Below are positions 17,567 to 26,730 of a DNA stretch of 64,000 nucleotides, in pieces. Both the position numbers and the translations under genes were made by a program. The number at the start of each line of letters is the position of its first letter. The stretch's first letter is position 1. The notes beneath the pieces were generated by a model. It saw nothing but the letters and a program-made list of their open reading frames with translations. It had not been told where the DNA came from and ran no database searches. The stretch lies in NCBI GenBank assembly GCA_036620675.1, contig JAZHEE010000018.1, one strand, 5' to 3'. Origin of the DNA: Jejubacter sp036620675. GTDB taxonomy: Bacteria; Pseudomonadota; Gammaproteobacteria; Enterobacterales; Enterobacteriaceae.

Positions 17567-17878
17567 CTAGCGCATGGAAAGGTGCAGAAACTGGCCGTCT
17601 GGTTCGAAAGTACAGGTGAATTGTTCCCGGGAGCGGGTAACGCCACGCACTTCGTAGCTTCCCTGAAATGCCTCAAGCCCCTGAATTTCAATCTGCGGAG
17701 GTTGTGTATTGTACTGACGGGCGGCGCTGCCCCGACATTGCTGCTCCATGGTTAACGCTCGCGCCGCGTCGATCCGCGCTGTCTGAGCGTACTGGGTATG
17801 CCGCTCTTCATGCTGGGGTGCGCCGCACCCCGCCAGCATCAGTGCCAGTACCGCCACCCGGATCTCAATTTTGCGCAT
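17567..17878 (-). CDS. ysaB: Small lipoprotein YsaB
   Basis: A protein of 103 residues with a lipoprotein signal ending in the lipobox LAGC (Cys18), so it should be anchored in the outer membrane from the periplasmic side. The C-terminal segment FQGSYEVRG...EQFTCTF...GQFLHLSMR matches E. coli YsaB, as does its position beside wecH. Its function is unknown in E. coli and cannot be read here. A disulfide between the internal cysteines in QQCRGSA and QFTCTF is plausible. Confidence 0.85.
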   Translation of the reverse strand: MRKIEIRVAVLALMLAGCGAPQHEERHTQYAQTARIDAARALTMEQQCRGSAARQYNTQPPQIEIQGLEAFQGSYEVRGVTRSREQFTCTFEPDGQFLHLSMR

Positions 17879-18043
17879 TATTTATCCTTTTTCCCTTCCA
17901 GGACGCCCAACGGCGAACCCGCATTTTGCAAAGCCCGGCAAACCTGAGCAAGATAAACCGCAAAACTCAGACGGTTCCGGGAAGCCAATCTGCCCTTCCG
18001 GCAGTCACACTGCATGACTAAAAAGATATAACAGAGGATCTGA

Positions 18044-19039
18044 ATGCCGCAAAAGATAAACTGGATTGATAACCTGCGTGGTATTGCCTGCCTGATGGTT
18101 ATCATCATTCATACCACGGCCTGGTATGTGACTAACCCCGATCTGATTAGCGCCGCCGACTGGTGGCTGGCGAACCTGCTTGATGCGGCATCCCGGGTCT
18201 GCGTTCCGCTATTTTTTATGATTTCCGGCTACCTGTTCTTTGGTGAACGCAGCGCACAGGGGCGCCACTTTCTGCGCATCACGTTGTGCCTGCTGTTTTA
18301 CAGCGCGGTAGCGCTGCTCTACATCTGGCTGTTAACGCCCATCAGCGTGGGGCTGTCGCTGACCAATCTGTTCCAGAAGCCGGTGTTCTATCATCTGTGG
18401 TTTTTCTTCGCGCTGTTTGCCGTCTACCTGCTGTCACCGCTGATCGAAGTAAAAAAAACCTCTGTTAAAACGCTGATTCCCCTCCTGCTGGTACTGGGGG
18501 TTATCGCTAATCCCAATACGCCGGCGCAAAGCATCGCCAGGCTGCAATGGCTGCCGGTGAATCTCTATATTAACGGCGATACCTTCTACTACGTGCTGTA
18601 TGGCGTACTGGGGCGCGCTATCGGCATGATGGAAACCGGCAAGGGGCGTACTGCCACCCTTTCCGCTGTTGGTTTTGTGGGCTGCGTGGCGGCGATCGGC
18701 TGGGGAACCTGGCGTGAATTGCTGGCGCGTGGGGACTTCGCAGACACCTGGTACCTTTACTGCGGGCCGCTGGTCTTCCTGGCGACGCTCTGCGCGCTGA
18801 TGATGGCCAAACAGTGGCTTAATGCCCGTCCGCTGCCCGGGCTGGCGTTTATCTCCCGTCATTCTCTGGGTATTTATGGCTTCCACGCGCTGTTTATCCA
18901 CTTTCTGCGCACCCACAATCTGGATATGAAACAGTGGCCCACGCTGGATATGGTCTGGGTGTTCACCGCCACGCTATGCGGCAGCGTACTGCTGGCGATG
19001 GGGCTGCGGCGCATCGATAGCCGCCGCTACGTCTGCTGA
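18044..19039 (+). CDS. wecH: O-acetyltransferase WecH
   Basis: An integral-membrane acyltransferase of 331 residues (acyltransferase 3 family). It has about ten hydrophobic spans and the N-terminal IDNLRGIACLMVIIIHTT signature with the catalytic histidine. In E. coli WecH O-acetylates enterobacterial common antigen. The segments VPLFFMISGYLFFGERSAQ and SRHSLGIYGFHALFIH are strongly conserved. It is divergent from ysaB and ends in a hairpin terminator. Confidence 0.94.
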   Translation: MPQKINWIDNLRGIACLMVIIIHTTAWYVTNPDLISAADWWLANLLDAASRVCVPLFFMISGYLFFGERSAQGRHFLRITLCLLFYSAVALLYIWLLTPISVGLSLTNLFQKPVFYHLWFFFALFAVYLLSPLIEVKKTSVKTLIPLLLVLGVIANPNTPAQSIARLQWLPVNLYINGDTFYYVLYGVLGRAIGMMETGKGRTATLSAVGFVGCVAAIGWGTWRELLARGDFADTWYLYCGPLVFLATLCALMMAKQWLNARPLPGLAFISRHSLGIYGFHALFIHFLRTHNLDMKQWPTLDMVWVFTATLCGSVLLAMGLRRIDSRRYVC

Positions 19040-19043
19040 TAAG

Positions 19044-19072
19044 AACGCCTCCGGCGACGGAGGCGTTGATTT
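19044..19072 (+). terminator. Terminator after wecH
   Basis: Nine-base arms AACGCCTCC and GGAGGCGTT follow the wecH stop. The T tract is short (GATTT). Because xylB converges on wecH, the hairpin may serve both strands. Confidence 0.6.
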
Positions 19073-19077
19073 AACGC

Positions 19078-20538
19078 TCACTTCACCGACATCAGCGGTT
19101 CCAGCCGATGGTACAGATCGCTGAAGACTTTACGCCGCTCAATGTAGCGTTGATGGCGCGCCACATCCGGCTCATGGCGCTGCTCCAGTGCCAGCTGCGG
19201 CAACAGCTCGCCAAGCGAACGGCCAGGAGACAGCGCAATCTGCGCCAGCCGGGCTGCGCCCAGCGCGGGCCCCACATCGCCGCCGGTACGATAATCCAGC
19301 ACCTGGCCGCTGATATCCGCCAGCATCTGGCGCCAGTACGGACTGCGGGCGCCGCCGCCGATGAGCGTTACGCTCCGTGGCGCGACGCCGCATTCATGCA
19401 CCACATCCATACCCTCTGCCAGACCGTAACCCACGCCTTCCAGCACCGCGCGCGCCAGCTCTGCCGGGCCATGCCGATGCGTCAGGCCGAAGAAAACGCC
19501 TTTGGCTTCAGGATTGTTATGGGGCGTACGCTCACCGGACAAATAAGGCAGGAACCAGAGTTCCCCCGCCTGCTCGTCGGCCTTTTGTGCCGCCGCCAGC
19601 AGGGCCGGTACGTTCTCCATCCCCGTTAGCCGCGCGGCCCAGTCCAGACAGGAGGCCGCGCTCAGCATCACCGACATCAGATGCCAGCGCTGAGGTAACG
19701 CGTGGCAGAAACTGTGCACTGCGCGCTCCGGTTTGCTCAGGAACCCATCGCTAACGGCGAAATAGACCCCGGAGGTGCCCAACGACAGCATGGCCTGACC
19801 GGCATCGGCCATACCTACGCCCACGGCACCCGCGGCGTTGTCTCCTCCACCCGCCACCACAGGAACACAGCCCATGCCCCAGGACTCCGCTACCGCTTTG
19901 CGTAAATGACCGGTAATCTCACAGCCTTCAAACAGCGCCGGCATCTGCTCCCGGTTCATATCACAGGCCGCCAGCATCTCGTCGCTCCAGTCACGTTTTG
20001 CGACATCGAGCCACATGGTGCCTGCGGCGTCTGACATATCGCTGGCGAACTCGCCGGTCATGCGCAGCCGCAGATAATCTTTAGGCAGCAGAACTTTATC
20101 CAGCTGGCGGAAAATCTCTGGCTCGTGGCGAGCCACCCACACCAGCTTGGGTGCGGTAAAACCAGGCATAATCAGGTTGCCGGTAATACGACGCGAAGCG
20201 GGCTCCTGCGACTCCAGCCAGTCGCACTCTTTCGCGCAGCGCCCATCGTTCCACAGAATCGCCGGACGCAGCACCTGCTGCTGTTTATCCAGCAGAGTGG
20301 CGCCGTGCATCTGCCCGGAAAGCCCGATAGCCTTGACGCCATCGAGCGGATGCTGGCCAGCCAGACCGCGCATGGCGGCATCAGTGGCCTGCCACCACTC
20401 TTCAGGGTTCTGTTCAGACCAGAGCGGATGGGGGCGAGACACCGTCAGCTTCTGGGTGCAGGAGGCCAGAACGTCCCCCTCTTCCCCCAGCAAAATCGCC
20501 TTAACCCCGGAGGTACCCAGATCGATCCCGATATACAT
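19078..20538 (-). CDS. xylB: Xylulokinase
   Basis: A cytoplasmic FGGY-family kinase of 486 residues that phosphorylates D-xylulose to xylulose 5-phosphate. The N-terminal MYIGIDLGTSGVKAILL phosphate-binding motif, the catalytic aspartate region GGGDNAAGAVGVG, and SLGTSGVYFAV and LIGGGARSPYWRQMLADISG are all present. It is second in xylAB, 49 bases after xylA. Confidence 0.97.
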   Translation of the reverse strand: MYIGIDLGTSGVKAILLGEEGDVLASCTQKLTVSRPHPLWSEQNPEEWWQATDAAMRGLAGQHPLDGVKAIGLSGQMHGATLLDKQQQVLRPAILWNDGRCAKECDWLESQEPASRRITGNLIMPGFTAPKLVWVARHEPEIFRQLDKVLLPKDYLRLRMTGEFASDMSDAAGTMWLDVAKRDWSDEMLAACDMNREQMPALFEGCEITGHLRKAVAESWGMGCVPVVAGGGDNAAGAVGVGMADAGQAMLSLGTSGVYFAVSDGFLSKPERAVHSFCHALPQRWHLMSVMLSAASCLDWAARLTGMENVPALLAAAQKADEQAGELWFLPYLSGERTPHNNPEAKGVFFGLTHRHGPAELARAVLEGVGYGLAEGMDVVHECGVAPRSVTLIGGGARSPYWRQMLADISGQVLDYRTGGDVGPALGAARLAQIALSPGRSLGELLPQLALEQRHEPDVARHQRYIERRKVFSDLYHRLEPLMSVK

Positions 20539-20587
20539 ATAAGGCGCTCCTTAGTACTGCGCCAGGGTTTCCCCTGGCGCGCTAACC

Positions 20588-21910
20588 TTACTTATCAAAG
20601 ATATAGTGATTGACCAGGTTTTCAAGCTGCTCCTGATGGCCGCTCTTATGATGTGGCGCCAGGTTATGCTGCTGCGCGTACTCCGCCACCTGCGCCAGGT
20701 TCATCTGCCCTTTCATAATCTGCTGGCCCAGTTCGCCGTTCCACCCGGCGTAGCGCTGCGCGACCCGCTTATCCAGTTCGCCGTCTTCCACCATGCCCGC
20801 CGCAATCTTCAGCGCCAGCGCCATGGTGTCCATGCCGCCAATATGACCATAGAACAGATCGTAAGGGTCGGTACTCTGGCGACGCACCTTGGCGTCAAAA
20901 TTCAGGCCGCCGGTGGTGAACCCGCCCGCTTTCAGGATTTCGTACATCACCAGTGCGTTCTCTTCCACGCTGTTCGGGAACTGGTCGGTATCCCAGCCCA
21001 GCTGCGGATCGCCGCGGTTGGCGTCAACCGAGCCGAACAGGCCCAGCGCGATAGCCGTGGCGATTTCATGATGGAAAGAGTGGCCAGCCAGGGTGGCGTG
21101 GTTCGCCTCAATATTCAGTTTGATCTCTTTTTCCAGGCCGAACTGCTTCAGGAAGCCGTACACCGTCGCGGCATCGTAGTCATACTGATGCTTGGTCGGC
21201 TCCTGAGGCTTCGGTTCGATAAGCAGGGTGCCCTGGAAGCCAATCTTATGTTTGTGTTCCACCACCATCTGCATAAAGCGGCCAATCTGCTCGCGCTCCT
21301 GGCGCAAATCGGTGTTCAGCAGGGTTTCGTAGCCTTCGCGGCCCCCCCACAGCACGTAATTCTCCCCCCCCAGTTTATGGGTGGCTTCCATGGCGCTAAC
21401 GACCTGAGTTGCCGCCCAGGCGAAGATTTCCGGGTCTGGATTGGTCGCGGCGCCAGCGCCGTAGCGTGGATTGGTAAAGCAGTTGGCGGTGCCCCACAGC
21501 AGCTTAACGCCAGTCTGCTGCTGCTTCGCGGCCAGAATCTCGATCATATGAGCAAAGTTGTTGCGGTATTCGCGCAGCGAACCGCCTTCGGGCGAGACAT
21601 CCACATCGTGGAAGCAGTAGTACGGCACATTCAGCTTATGGAAAAACTCAAAGGCGACATCCGCCTTGCGCTCCGCCAACGCCAGCGCATCGCCCGGCTG
21701 CTGCCAGGGCCTTTCGAACGCGCCCACGCCGAACATATCGTTACCGGGCCAGCAGAAAGTGTGCCAGTAGCAGGCGGCGAAACGCAGATGATCTTCCATG
21801 CGCTTACCCAGTACCAGCTCATCCGGATTGTAGTGGCGAAATGCCAGCGGATTGGTGGTTTTCGGCCCTTCGTAACGTACGCGGTCGAGTTTATCGAAAT
21901 AAGCATCCAT
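20588..21910 (-). CDS. xylA: Xylose isomerase
   Basis: A TIM-barrel enzyme of 440 residues that converts D-xylose to D-xylulose using divalent metal. Visible motifs include the active-site segment FHDVDVSPEG, the WGGREGYETLLNTD signature, and metal ligands in LLIEPKPQEPTKHQYDYD and NIEANHATLAGHSFHHE. An in-frame ATG at 21988 would add 26 residues. The ATG at 21910 gives MDAYFDKLDRVRYEG, which aligns with the known N-terminus, so I used it. It is the first gene of xylAB and is divergent from xylR. Confidence 0.97.
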   Translation of the reverse strand: MDAYFDKLDRVRYEGPKTTNPLAFRHYNPDELVLGKRMEDHLRFAACYWHTFCWPGNDMFGVGAFERPWQQPGDALALAERKADVAFEFFHKLNVPYYCFHDVDVSPEGGSLREYRNNFAHMIEILAAKQQQTGVKLLWGTANCFTNPRYGAGAATNPDPEIFAWAATQVVSAMEATHKLGGENYVLWGGREGYETLLNTDLRQEREQIGRFMQMVVEHKHKIGFQGTLLIEPKPQEPTKHQYDYDAATVYGFLKQFGLEKEIKLNIEANHATLAGHSFHHEIATAIALGLFGSVDANRGDPQLGWDTDQFPNSVEENALVMYEILKAGGFTTGGLNFDAKVRRQSTDPYDLFYGHIGGMDTMALALKIAAGMVEDGELDKRVAQRYAGWNGELGQQIMKGQMNLAQVAEYAQQHNLAPHHKSGHQEQLENLVNHYIFDK

Positions 21911-22321
21911 AATCGGCTCCAGATTCAGAATAACGACATCAGGTAGTGATGGTTTATTCATCCTGGATTTTCCGCTTTTCCAGCTCAATTACGTTATTTC
22001 ACACCGCGATTAAGAGAATACACAAACGTGCGCCAGATCCCAAAAAGGCCTTCTGTTCCATAAATGCACACTATCCATCTGAATAATTATCGATAATTTC
22101 CTGAGGAAAAAATAAAACAAAAAAACGTAATGCAAAAATAAGAAATGAGATGGATAACAGCGAGAAAAGCGCGCCGCATCAGCGGTATCACGCCGTATCG
22201 TCAGCATCCGATGCAACGCTTCCCCGGAAACCGTCCGCGATCGCAATTCTCAACTATGGTTCCCCCCGAAAAGCCCGCTTTATGGTATTGAAGGGAAGGA
22301 TTCATCCAGGTACAGAGAAAC
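21911..22321. promoter_or_regulatory. Divergent xylA / xylR control region
   Basis: About 410 bases separate the divergent xylA and xylR starts. In E. coli the xylose ABC transporter genes xylFGH lie between them on the xylR side. Here there is no room for them and no remnant. The xylA promoter with its XylR and CRP sites must be in this stretch, but I could not assign individual sites with confidence. The middle (about 22080-22150) is notably A-rich. Confidence 0.6.
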
Positions 22322-23542
22322 ATGTTTGAGAAACGTCACCGCATTACGCTGTTATTCAATGCCAACAAAGCCTACGACCGCCAGGTGGTGGAAGGGGTAG
22401 GCGAATATTTGCAGGCGTCTCAGTCCGAGTGGGATATTTTCATTGAAGAGGATTTCCGCACCCGTCTCGACAACATCAGCCAGTGGCTGGGAGACGGCGT
22501 TATCGCCGACTTTGATGACAAAGACATTGAAACTCTGCTGAGCGGCACTAATGTGCCTATTGTCGGCGTGGGAGGCTCCTACCACGATCCCGCGCTCTAT
22601 CCGTCGGTGCACTACATCGCCACCGATAATTTCGCGCTAATTGAGCGCGCTTTCCTGCATCTGAAGGAAAAAGGGCTGCACCGCTTCGCGTTCTACGGAC
22701 TGCCCGCCAGCAGCGGTAAACGCTGGGCGGAAGAGCGGGAGCTGGCGTTTCGCCAGTTGATGGAACGGGAACAGTACCGCGGCGTGGTTTACCAGGGCCA
22801 GGAAACGGCCCCGGAACACTGGCAGTACGCTCAGAACCGGCTGGCGGACTGGGTGCAAACGCTGCCGCCCCAGACCGGAATTATCGCCGTAACCGACGCC
22901 CGGGCCCGTCACCTGCTGCAGGTCTGCGATCATCTACATATTCCCGTGCCCGAAAAACTGTGTGTCATCGGCATCGATAACGAAGAGCTGAGCCGCTATC
23001 TGTCCCGGGTAGCGCTCTCTTCCGTGGCTCAGGGAGCCCGCCAGATGGGCTACCAGGCCGCCGACCTGCTGCACCGGCTGCTGGCCGGGGAGCAGCCGCC
23101 GCTACAGCGGATACTGGTGCCGCCCACCCGGGTGGTGGAACGCCGCTCAACCGACTACCGCTCACTGCACGATCCCGCGGTAATTCAGGCCATGCACTAT
23201 ATCCGCAACCACGCCTGCAAGGGTATTAAAGTCGAACAGGTACTGGATGCCGTGGGTATCTCCCGCTCCAATCTGGAAAAGCGCTTTAAGGAGGAAGTCG
23301 GCGAAACTATCCATGCCGTTATCCACGCCGAAAAGCTGGAGAAAGCCCGCAGTCTGCTGGTCGCCACCTCGCTGTCGATTAATGAAATCTCGCGCATGTG
23401 CGGCTATCCGTCGCTGCAGTATTTCTACTCCGTGTTCCGCAAGGAGTATCGAACCACGCCCCGGGACTACCGGGAACGCCATAATGAAGTTGGCGCCCGC
23501 ACTGAACCCGATCGCGGCGACAAAGAATCTATCCATCGCTAA
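22322..23542 (+). CDS. xylR: Xylose operon activator XylR
   Basis: A regulator of about 406 residues with an N-terminal LacI-like sugar-binding domain (HRITLLFNANKAYDRQVVEG, GDGVIADFDD) and a C-terminal AraC-type DNA-binding domain (VEQVLDAVGISRSNLEKRFK and ISRMCGYPSLQYFYSVFRKE). It activates xylAB when xylose is bound. The architecture is unusual and diagnostic. The C-terminus is about a dozen residues longer than I recall for E. coli. With xylFGH gone it is transcribed alone. Confidence 0.95.
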   Translation: MFEKRHRITLLFNANKAYDRQVVEGVGEYLQASQSEWDIFIEEDFRTRLDNISQWLGDGVIADFDDKDIETLLSGTNVPIVGVGGSYHDPALYPSVHYIATDNFALIERAFLHLKEKGLHRFAFYGLPASSGKRWAEERELAFRQLMEREQYRGVVYQGQETAPEHWQYAQNRLADWVQTLPPQTGIIAVTDARARHLLQVCDHLHIPVPEKLCVIGIDNEELSRYLSRVALSSVAQGARQMGYQAADLLHRLLAGEQPPLQRILVPPTRVVERRSTDYRSLHDPAVIQAMHYIRNHACKGIKVEQVLDAVGISRSNLEKRFKEEVGETIHAVIHAEKLEKARSLLVATSLSINEISRMCGYPSLQYFYSVFRKEYRTTPRDYRERHNEVGARTEPDRGDKESIHR

Positions 23543-23547
23543 ACGAC

Positions 23548-23577
23548 AAAACCCCCGCAAGCGGGGGCTTTGTTGCC
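23548..23577. terminator. Bidirectional terminator between xylR and bax
   Basis: A hairpin with ACCCCCGC and GCGGGGGCT arms and a short AA loop, with A-rich sequence before it and T-rich after it. It lies between two convergent genes and can stop both. Confidence 0.75.
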
Positions 23578-23593
23578 TGTTGAACCCGAAGTA

Positions 23594-24415
23594 TCAGTTA
23601 GACGCCGTCAGCAGGTGCTGATTGCTCTGATACAAAGAGAACAAATAGTTGTTGTAGCTTTTCCCTTTGGTGGAATAGCCCTTCAACTTATGGATCATGT
23701 TGCCCGCCGTCAGTTCCGTATCCGACTTGCGCAACTGGGCGCGCGACTTCCGGAAGGATTTGTACGCCGGGTGCGTGTTCAGATTGTTTACGTAAGCCGT
23801 CACCGATTCCTTCACCGAATCGAAGTGCTGATACCCGCCAATCTTCCCCGCGCCGCGATTACAGCTGCGGCTGGAACACTTCATCCCGAACAGGTTGGTG
23901 TTAGCGCGAGCCAGCCTGGAGGTTCCCCATCCACTCTCTACCGCCGCCATGGTCACCACCATGCTGCTGGGAATAATGTCTACGCGCTCCAGAAGCGTGT
24001 TCCAGGGCACCGAACGGGGATTCCCGTTCCAGGATACCTTATAGCGCGCCGCCAGCGCCTTCATCCGCGCCTTTTCGGCTGGCGACCAGCGACTGTCGTA
24101 GCGCTTTTGCACCAGCCAGTTACGGTCTGCGGAAATTGCCGCATTCTGACGCTTAATGGATGGCATCACCGTCCGGATAAACGCCTTTTTCCTTGCCGTT
24201 CCGGAAGGGTATTTTCGCAAATCAGGAAGTGGTCCGCTTTCACTATTGCGAGAATACTCTTTATTATTTTTTGTCAGTAACTTACTTTGTGTAGTCTGGG
24301 CTTTATGACTCGTTATGCCTGTCTCTTGCTTGCTTGCCAGCGCGTTGCCGGCAAAACCCCACGCGAGAGACAGGATTACCGCAGCCCCGACGCGTCGGTA
24401 GCGTGACGATATCAT
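23594..24415 (-). CDS. bax: Bax, predicted peptidoglycan N-acetylglucosaminidase
   Basis: A secreted protein of 273 residues with an N-terminal signal (SLAWGFAGNALA) and a C-terminal glucosaminidase (FlgJ-like) domain. Visible signatures are VVTMAAVESGWGTSRLARANTN, cut here to MAAVESGWGTSRLARAN, which contains the catalytic glutamate, and NLFGMKC. It probably trims cell-wall glycan in the periplasm. Its position after xylR is the same as in E. coli. In E. coli malS follows it; here avtA does. Confidence 0.9.
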   Translation of the reverse strand: MISSRYRRVGAAVILSLAWGFAGNALASKQETGITSHKAQTTQSKLLTKNNKEYSRNSESGPLPDLRKYPSGTARKKAFIRTVMPSIKRQNAAISADRNWLVQKRYDSRWSPAEKARMKALAARYKVSWNGNPRSVPWNTLLERVDIIPSSMVVTMAAVESGWGTSRLARANTNLFGMKCSSRSCNRGAGKIGGYQHFDSVKESVTAYVNNLNTHPAYKSFRKSRAQLRKSDTELTAGNMIHKLKGYSTKGKSYNNYLFSLYQSNQHLLTASN

Positions 24416-24819
24416 TATGTCTCCTGGTTGGATGCGACAGCGTCGTACATCCTTATGTTTGAAAAGTAAAATTCAGGAATAAACCCGAGAAGTATATCAA
24501 ATGTACAGACTTCGGGACACTAAATGAATAAACAAAATCCGAATCAGCGTCACGGAAATAGCCTCAAAGTTTGCTAAAAAACTCCTTATTTCGACTATTT
24601 TATCGTGATTTCAATGACTAAAATTGATGCGTAATCCTCAGTCCCACCACGGTCAACATCCTTCCCGAGCCATCAATACGGAAAATTCAGCCGTTTTATC
24701 TAAATTTTCAAAAAATAAAAGCATGATTAACTAATCCAGGCGATGACACACAGTTTGCAGAGCGGGAACTCTGGCGCTATGGTTAGCTCCTTCTCCAGGA
24801 TTGCGACTGACTGACCGCT
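24416..24819. other. Divergent bax / avtA intergenic region
   Basis: About 400 bases, AT-rich, containing presumed promoters for both genes. In E. coli the alpha-amylase gene malS occupies this place. I find no open frame, MalT-box pair or malS remnant that I could defend. Confidence 0.55.
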
Positions 24820-26076
24820 ATGACGTTTTCACTTTTCGGCAATAAATTCACCCGTCCCTCCGCCATTACCCGACTGATGGAAGATCTTAACGACGGCCTG
24901 AAAACCCCCGGCGCCATCATGCTTGGCGGTGGAAACCCGGCACAAATTCCGGCGATGAATGACTACTTCCAGGGGCTATTGAACGAGATGCTCGCCGATG
25001 GTCAGTTGACCCGCTCGCTGTGTAACTACGACGGGCCTCAGGGGAAGGATGAACTGCTGAAAGCTCTGGCTTCGATGCTGCGGGAGAGCGAAGGCTGGGA
25101 TATCGGGCCACAGAATATTGCACTGACAAATGGCAGTCAGAGCGCATTTTTCTACTTATTTAATCTGTTCGCCGGGCGTCGGGCGGACGGCAGCGTGAAG
25201 AAGGTTCTGTTCCCGCTGGCGCCGGAATATATCGGCTATGCCGAATCCGGACTGGAAGACGACCTGTTCGTTTCCACCCGCCCCAACATCGAACTGCTGC
25301 CGGACGGGCAGTTTAAATATCACGTCGATTTCGAACATCTGCATATCGGCGAAGATACCGGCATGATCTGCGTATCACGCCCCACCAACCCTACGGGCAA
25401 CGTCATTACCGACGATGAGCTGCGTAAGCTGGATGCTATGGCCAATCAGCACGGCATCCCGCTGGTGATCGACAATGCGTATGGTCTGCCCTTCCCGGGA
25501 ATTATCTTTAGCGAAGCCCGCCCGCTGTGGAATCCGAACATCATTCTGTGTATGAGCCTTTCCAAGCTAGGCCTGCCGGGAAGCCGCTGCGGCATTATTA
25601 TCGCCAACGAGGCGCTGATTAGCGCCATCAGCAATATGAACGGCATTATCAGCCTGGCGCCGGGCGGCGTGGGCCCGGCTATCGCCTGTGAAATGATCAA
25701 GCGTAACGATCTGCTGCGCCTCTCGGAAACAGTGGTCAAGCCGTTCTATCAGCAGCGGGTCGAAGAGACCATCGCCATCCTGCGGCGCTGGCTGTCGCCG
25801 GAACGCTGTCTGATCCATAAACCGGAAGGTGCCATCTTCCTGTGGCTCTGGTTTAAGGATTTGCCCATCACAACCGAACAGCTTTATCAGCGTCTGAAGA
25901 GACGCGGCGTACTGATGGTGCCGGGTAATCACTTCTTCCCCGGGCTGGATAAGCCCTGGCCCCATACCCACCAGTGCATGCGAATGAACTATGTACCGGA
26001 ACCGGCACAGATTGAGAAAGGAGTTCAGATTCTGGCCGAAGAGGTTGAACGAGCCTGGCGCGAAACTACGCCATAG
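24820..26076 (+). CDS. avtA: Valine--pyruvate aminotransferase
   Basis: A PLP-dependent class I aminotransferase of 418 residues that makes valine or alanine by transamination (alanine plus 2-ketoisovalerate to valine plus pyruvate). Signatures are FGNKFTRPSAITRLMEDLND, the cofactor-binding aspartate and tyrosine in VIDNAYGLPFPGI, and the Schiff-base lysine in SLSKLGLPGSRCGI. It overlaps the 3' end of the convergent ysaA by about 11 bases. Confidence 0.95.
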   Translation: MTFSLFGNKFTRPSAITRLMEDLNDGLKTPGAIMLGGGNPAQIPAMNDYFQGLLNEMLADGQLTRSLCNYDGPQGKDELLKALASMLRESEGWDIGPQNIALTNGSQSAFFYLFNLFAGRRADGSVKKVLFPLAPEYIGYAESGLEDDLFVSTRPNIELLPDGQFKYHVDFEHLHIGEDTGMICVSRPTNPTGNVITDDELRKLDAMANQHGIPLVIDNAYGLPFPGIIFSEARPLWNPNIILCMSLSKLGLPGSRCGIIIANEALISAISNMNGIISLAPGGVGPAIACEMIKRNDLLRLSETVVKPFYQQRVEETIAILRRWLSPERCLIHKPEGAIFLWLWFKDLPITTEQLYQRLKRRGVLMVPGNHFFPGLDKPWPHTHQCMRMNYVPEPAQIEKGVQILAEEVERAWRETTP

Positions 26077-26575
26077 CCGACGGCGCGCAGGCCGTACGCT
26101 GCCGTTTACGCACACCGGCGGCGGCTAACGCCCGGTAGTCCAGACAACTGAGCGCCCCGGTGGGGCAGACGCTGACACAGGCCGGGCCGCCTGCCCGTTC
26201 GTGGCACAGATCGCACTTCACTATCTGCATCCCCCCATTGGCCGGGGCTGCCACGATATTAATGGCACCGAAGGGACAAGCCACTATGCAGTGCTTACAG
26301 CCAATGCAGTCTGCATCACGCGCGCGTATCGCGCCCCCTCCACGCCATAACGCTCCTGTAGGGCAGGCGCCAGCACAGGGCGCCGCTTCGCACTGACGAC
26401 AGGCCAGCGCCACGGACACCTTTCCCTCTTTCACCACCTGAATGCGCGACAGCAAAGTCTGCGCCGTTAATCCCTGTACGCTGCGCTCCGCCCGGTGCGC
26501 TACCGCGCAGGCCACCTCGCAGGTTCTACAGCCGATACACTTTGCCGCATCGGCGAAAATAAAACGGTTCATCAT
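26066..26575 (-). CDS. ysaA: Ferredoxin-like electron-transfer protein YsaA
   Basis: A soluble protein of 169 residues with four cysteine clusters of the 4Fe-4S type: CIGCRTCEVAC, CRQCEAAPCAGAC, CIGCKHCIVAC and CDLCHERAGGPACVSVC. It belongs to the HycB/DmsB-like electron-transfer family and resembles E. coli YsaA, which sits in the same place. No partner oxidoreductase is encoded beside it, so its electron donor and acceptor are unknown. Two start codons are adjacent (26575 and 26572) and either fits. Confidence 0.85.
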   Translation of the reverse strand: MMNRFIFADAAKCIGCRTCEVACAVAHRAERSVQGLTAQTLLSRIQVVKEGKVSVALACRQCEAAPCAGACPTGALWRGGGAIRARDADCIGCKHCIVACPFGAINIVAAPANGGMQIVKCDLCHERAGGPACVSVCPTGALSCLDYRALAAAGVRKRQRTACAPSAMA

Positions 26576-26730
26576 CCTTATCTCTCCGTTTCTGGGGTGC
26601 CTGTAACATACCCACTGTTTCAGAGAGCGTTATTGATCCCGGTGGCCAGGCCAGCTCTTTTTTCTCTTACCTTAAAAACGCCCGGAACGATAAGAATACC
26701 GCCCGGGCAATAGCGAAACTTTCGGTTGAT

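Noticed and set aside
21911..21988. 26-residue N-terminal extension of xylA
   Set aside because: The conserved N-terminus begins at 21910; the extension is not part of the family.
22010..22246. Minus-strand frame in the xylA-xylR gap
   Set aside because: It lies in the regulatory region, has no ribosome binding site and resembles no family.
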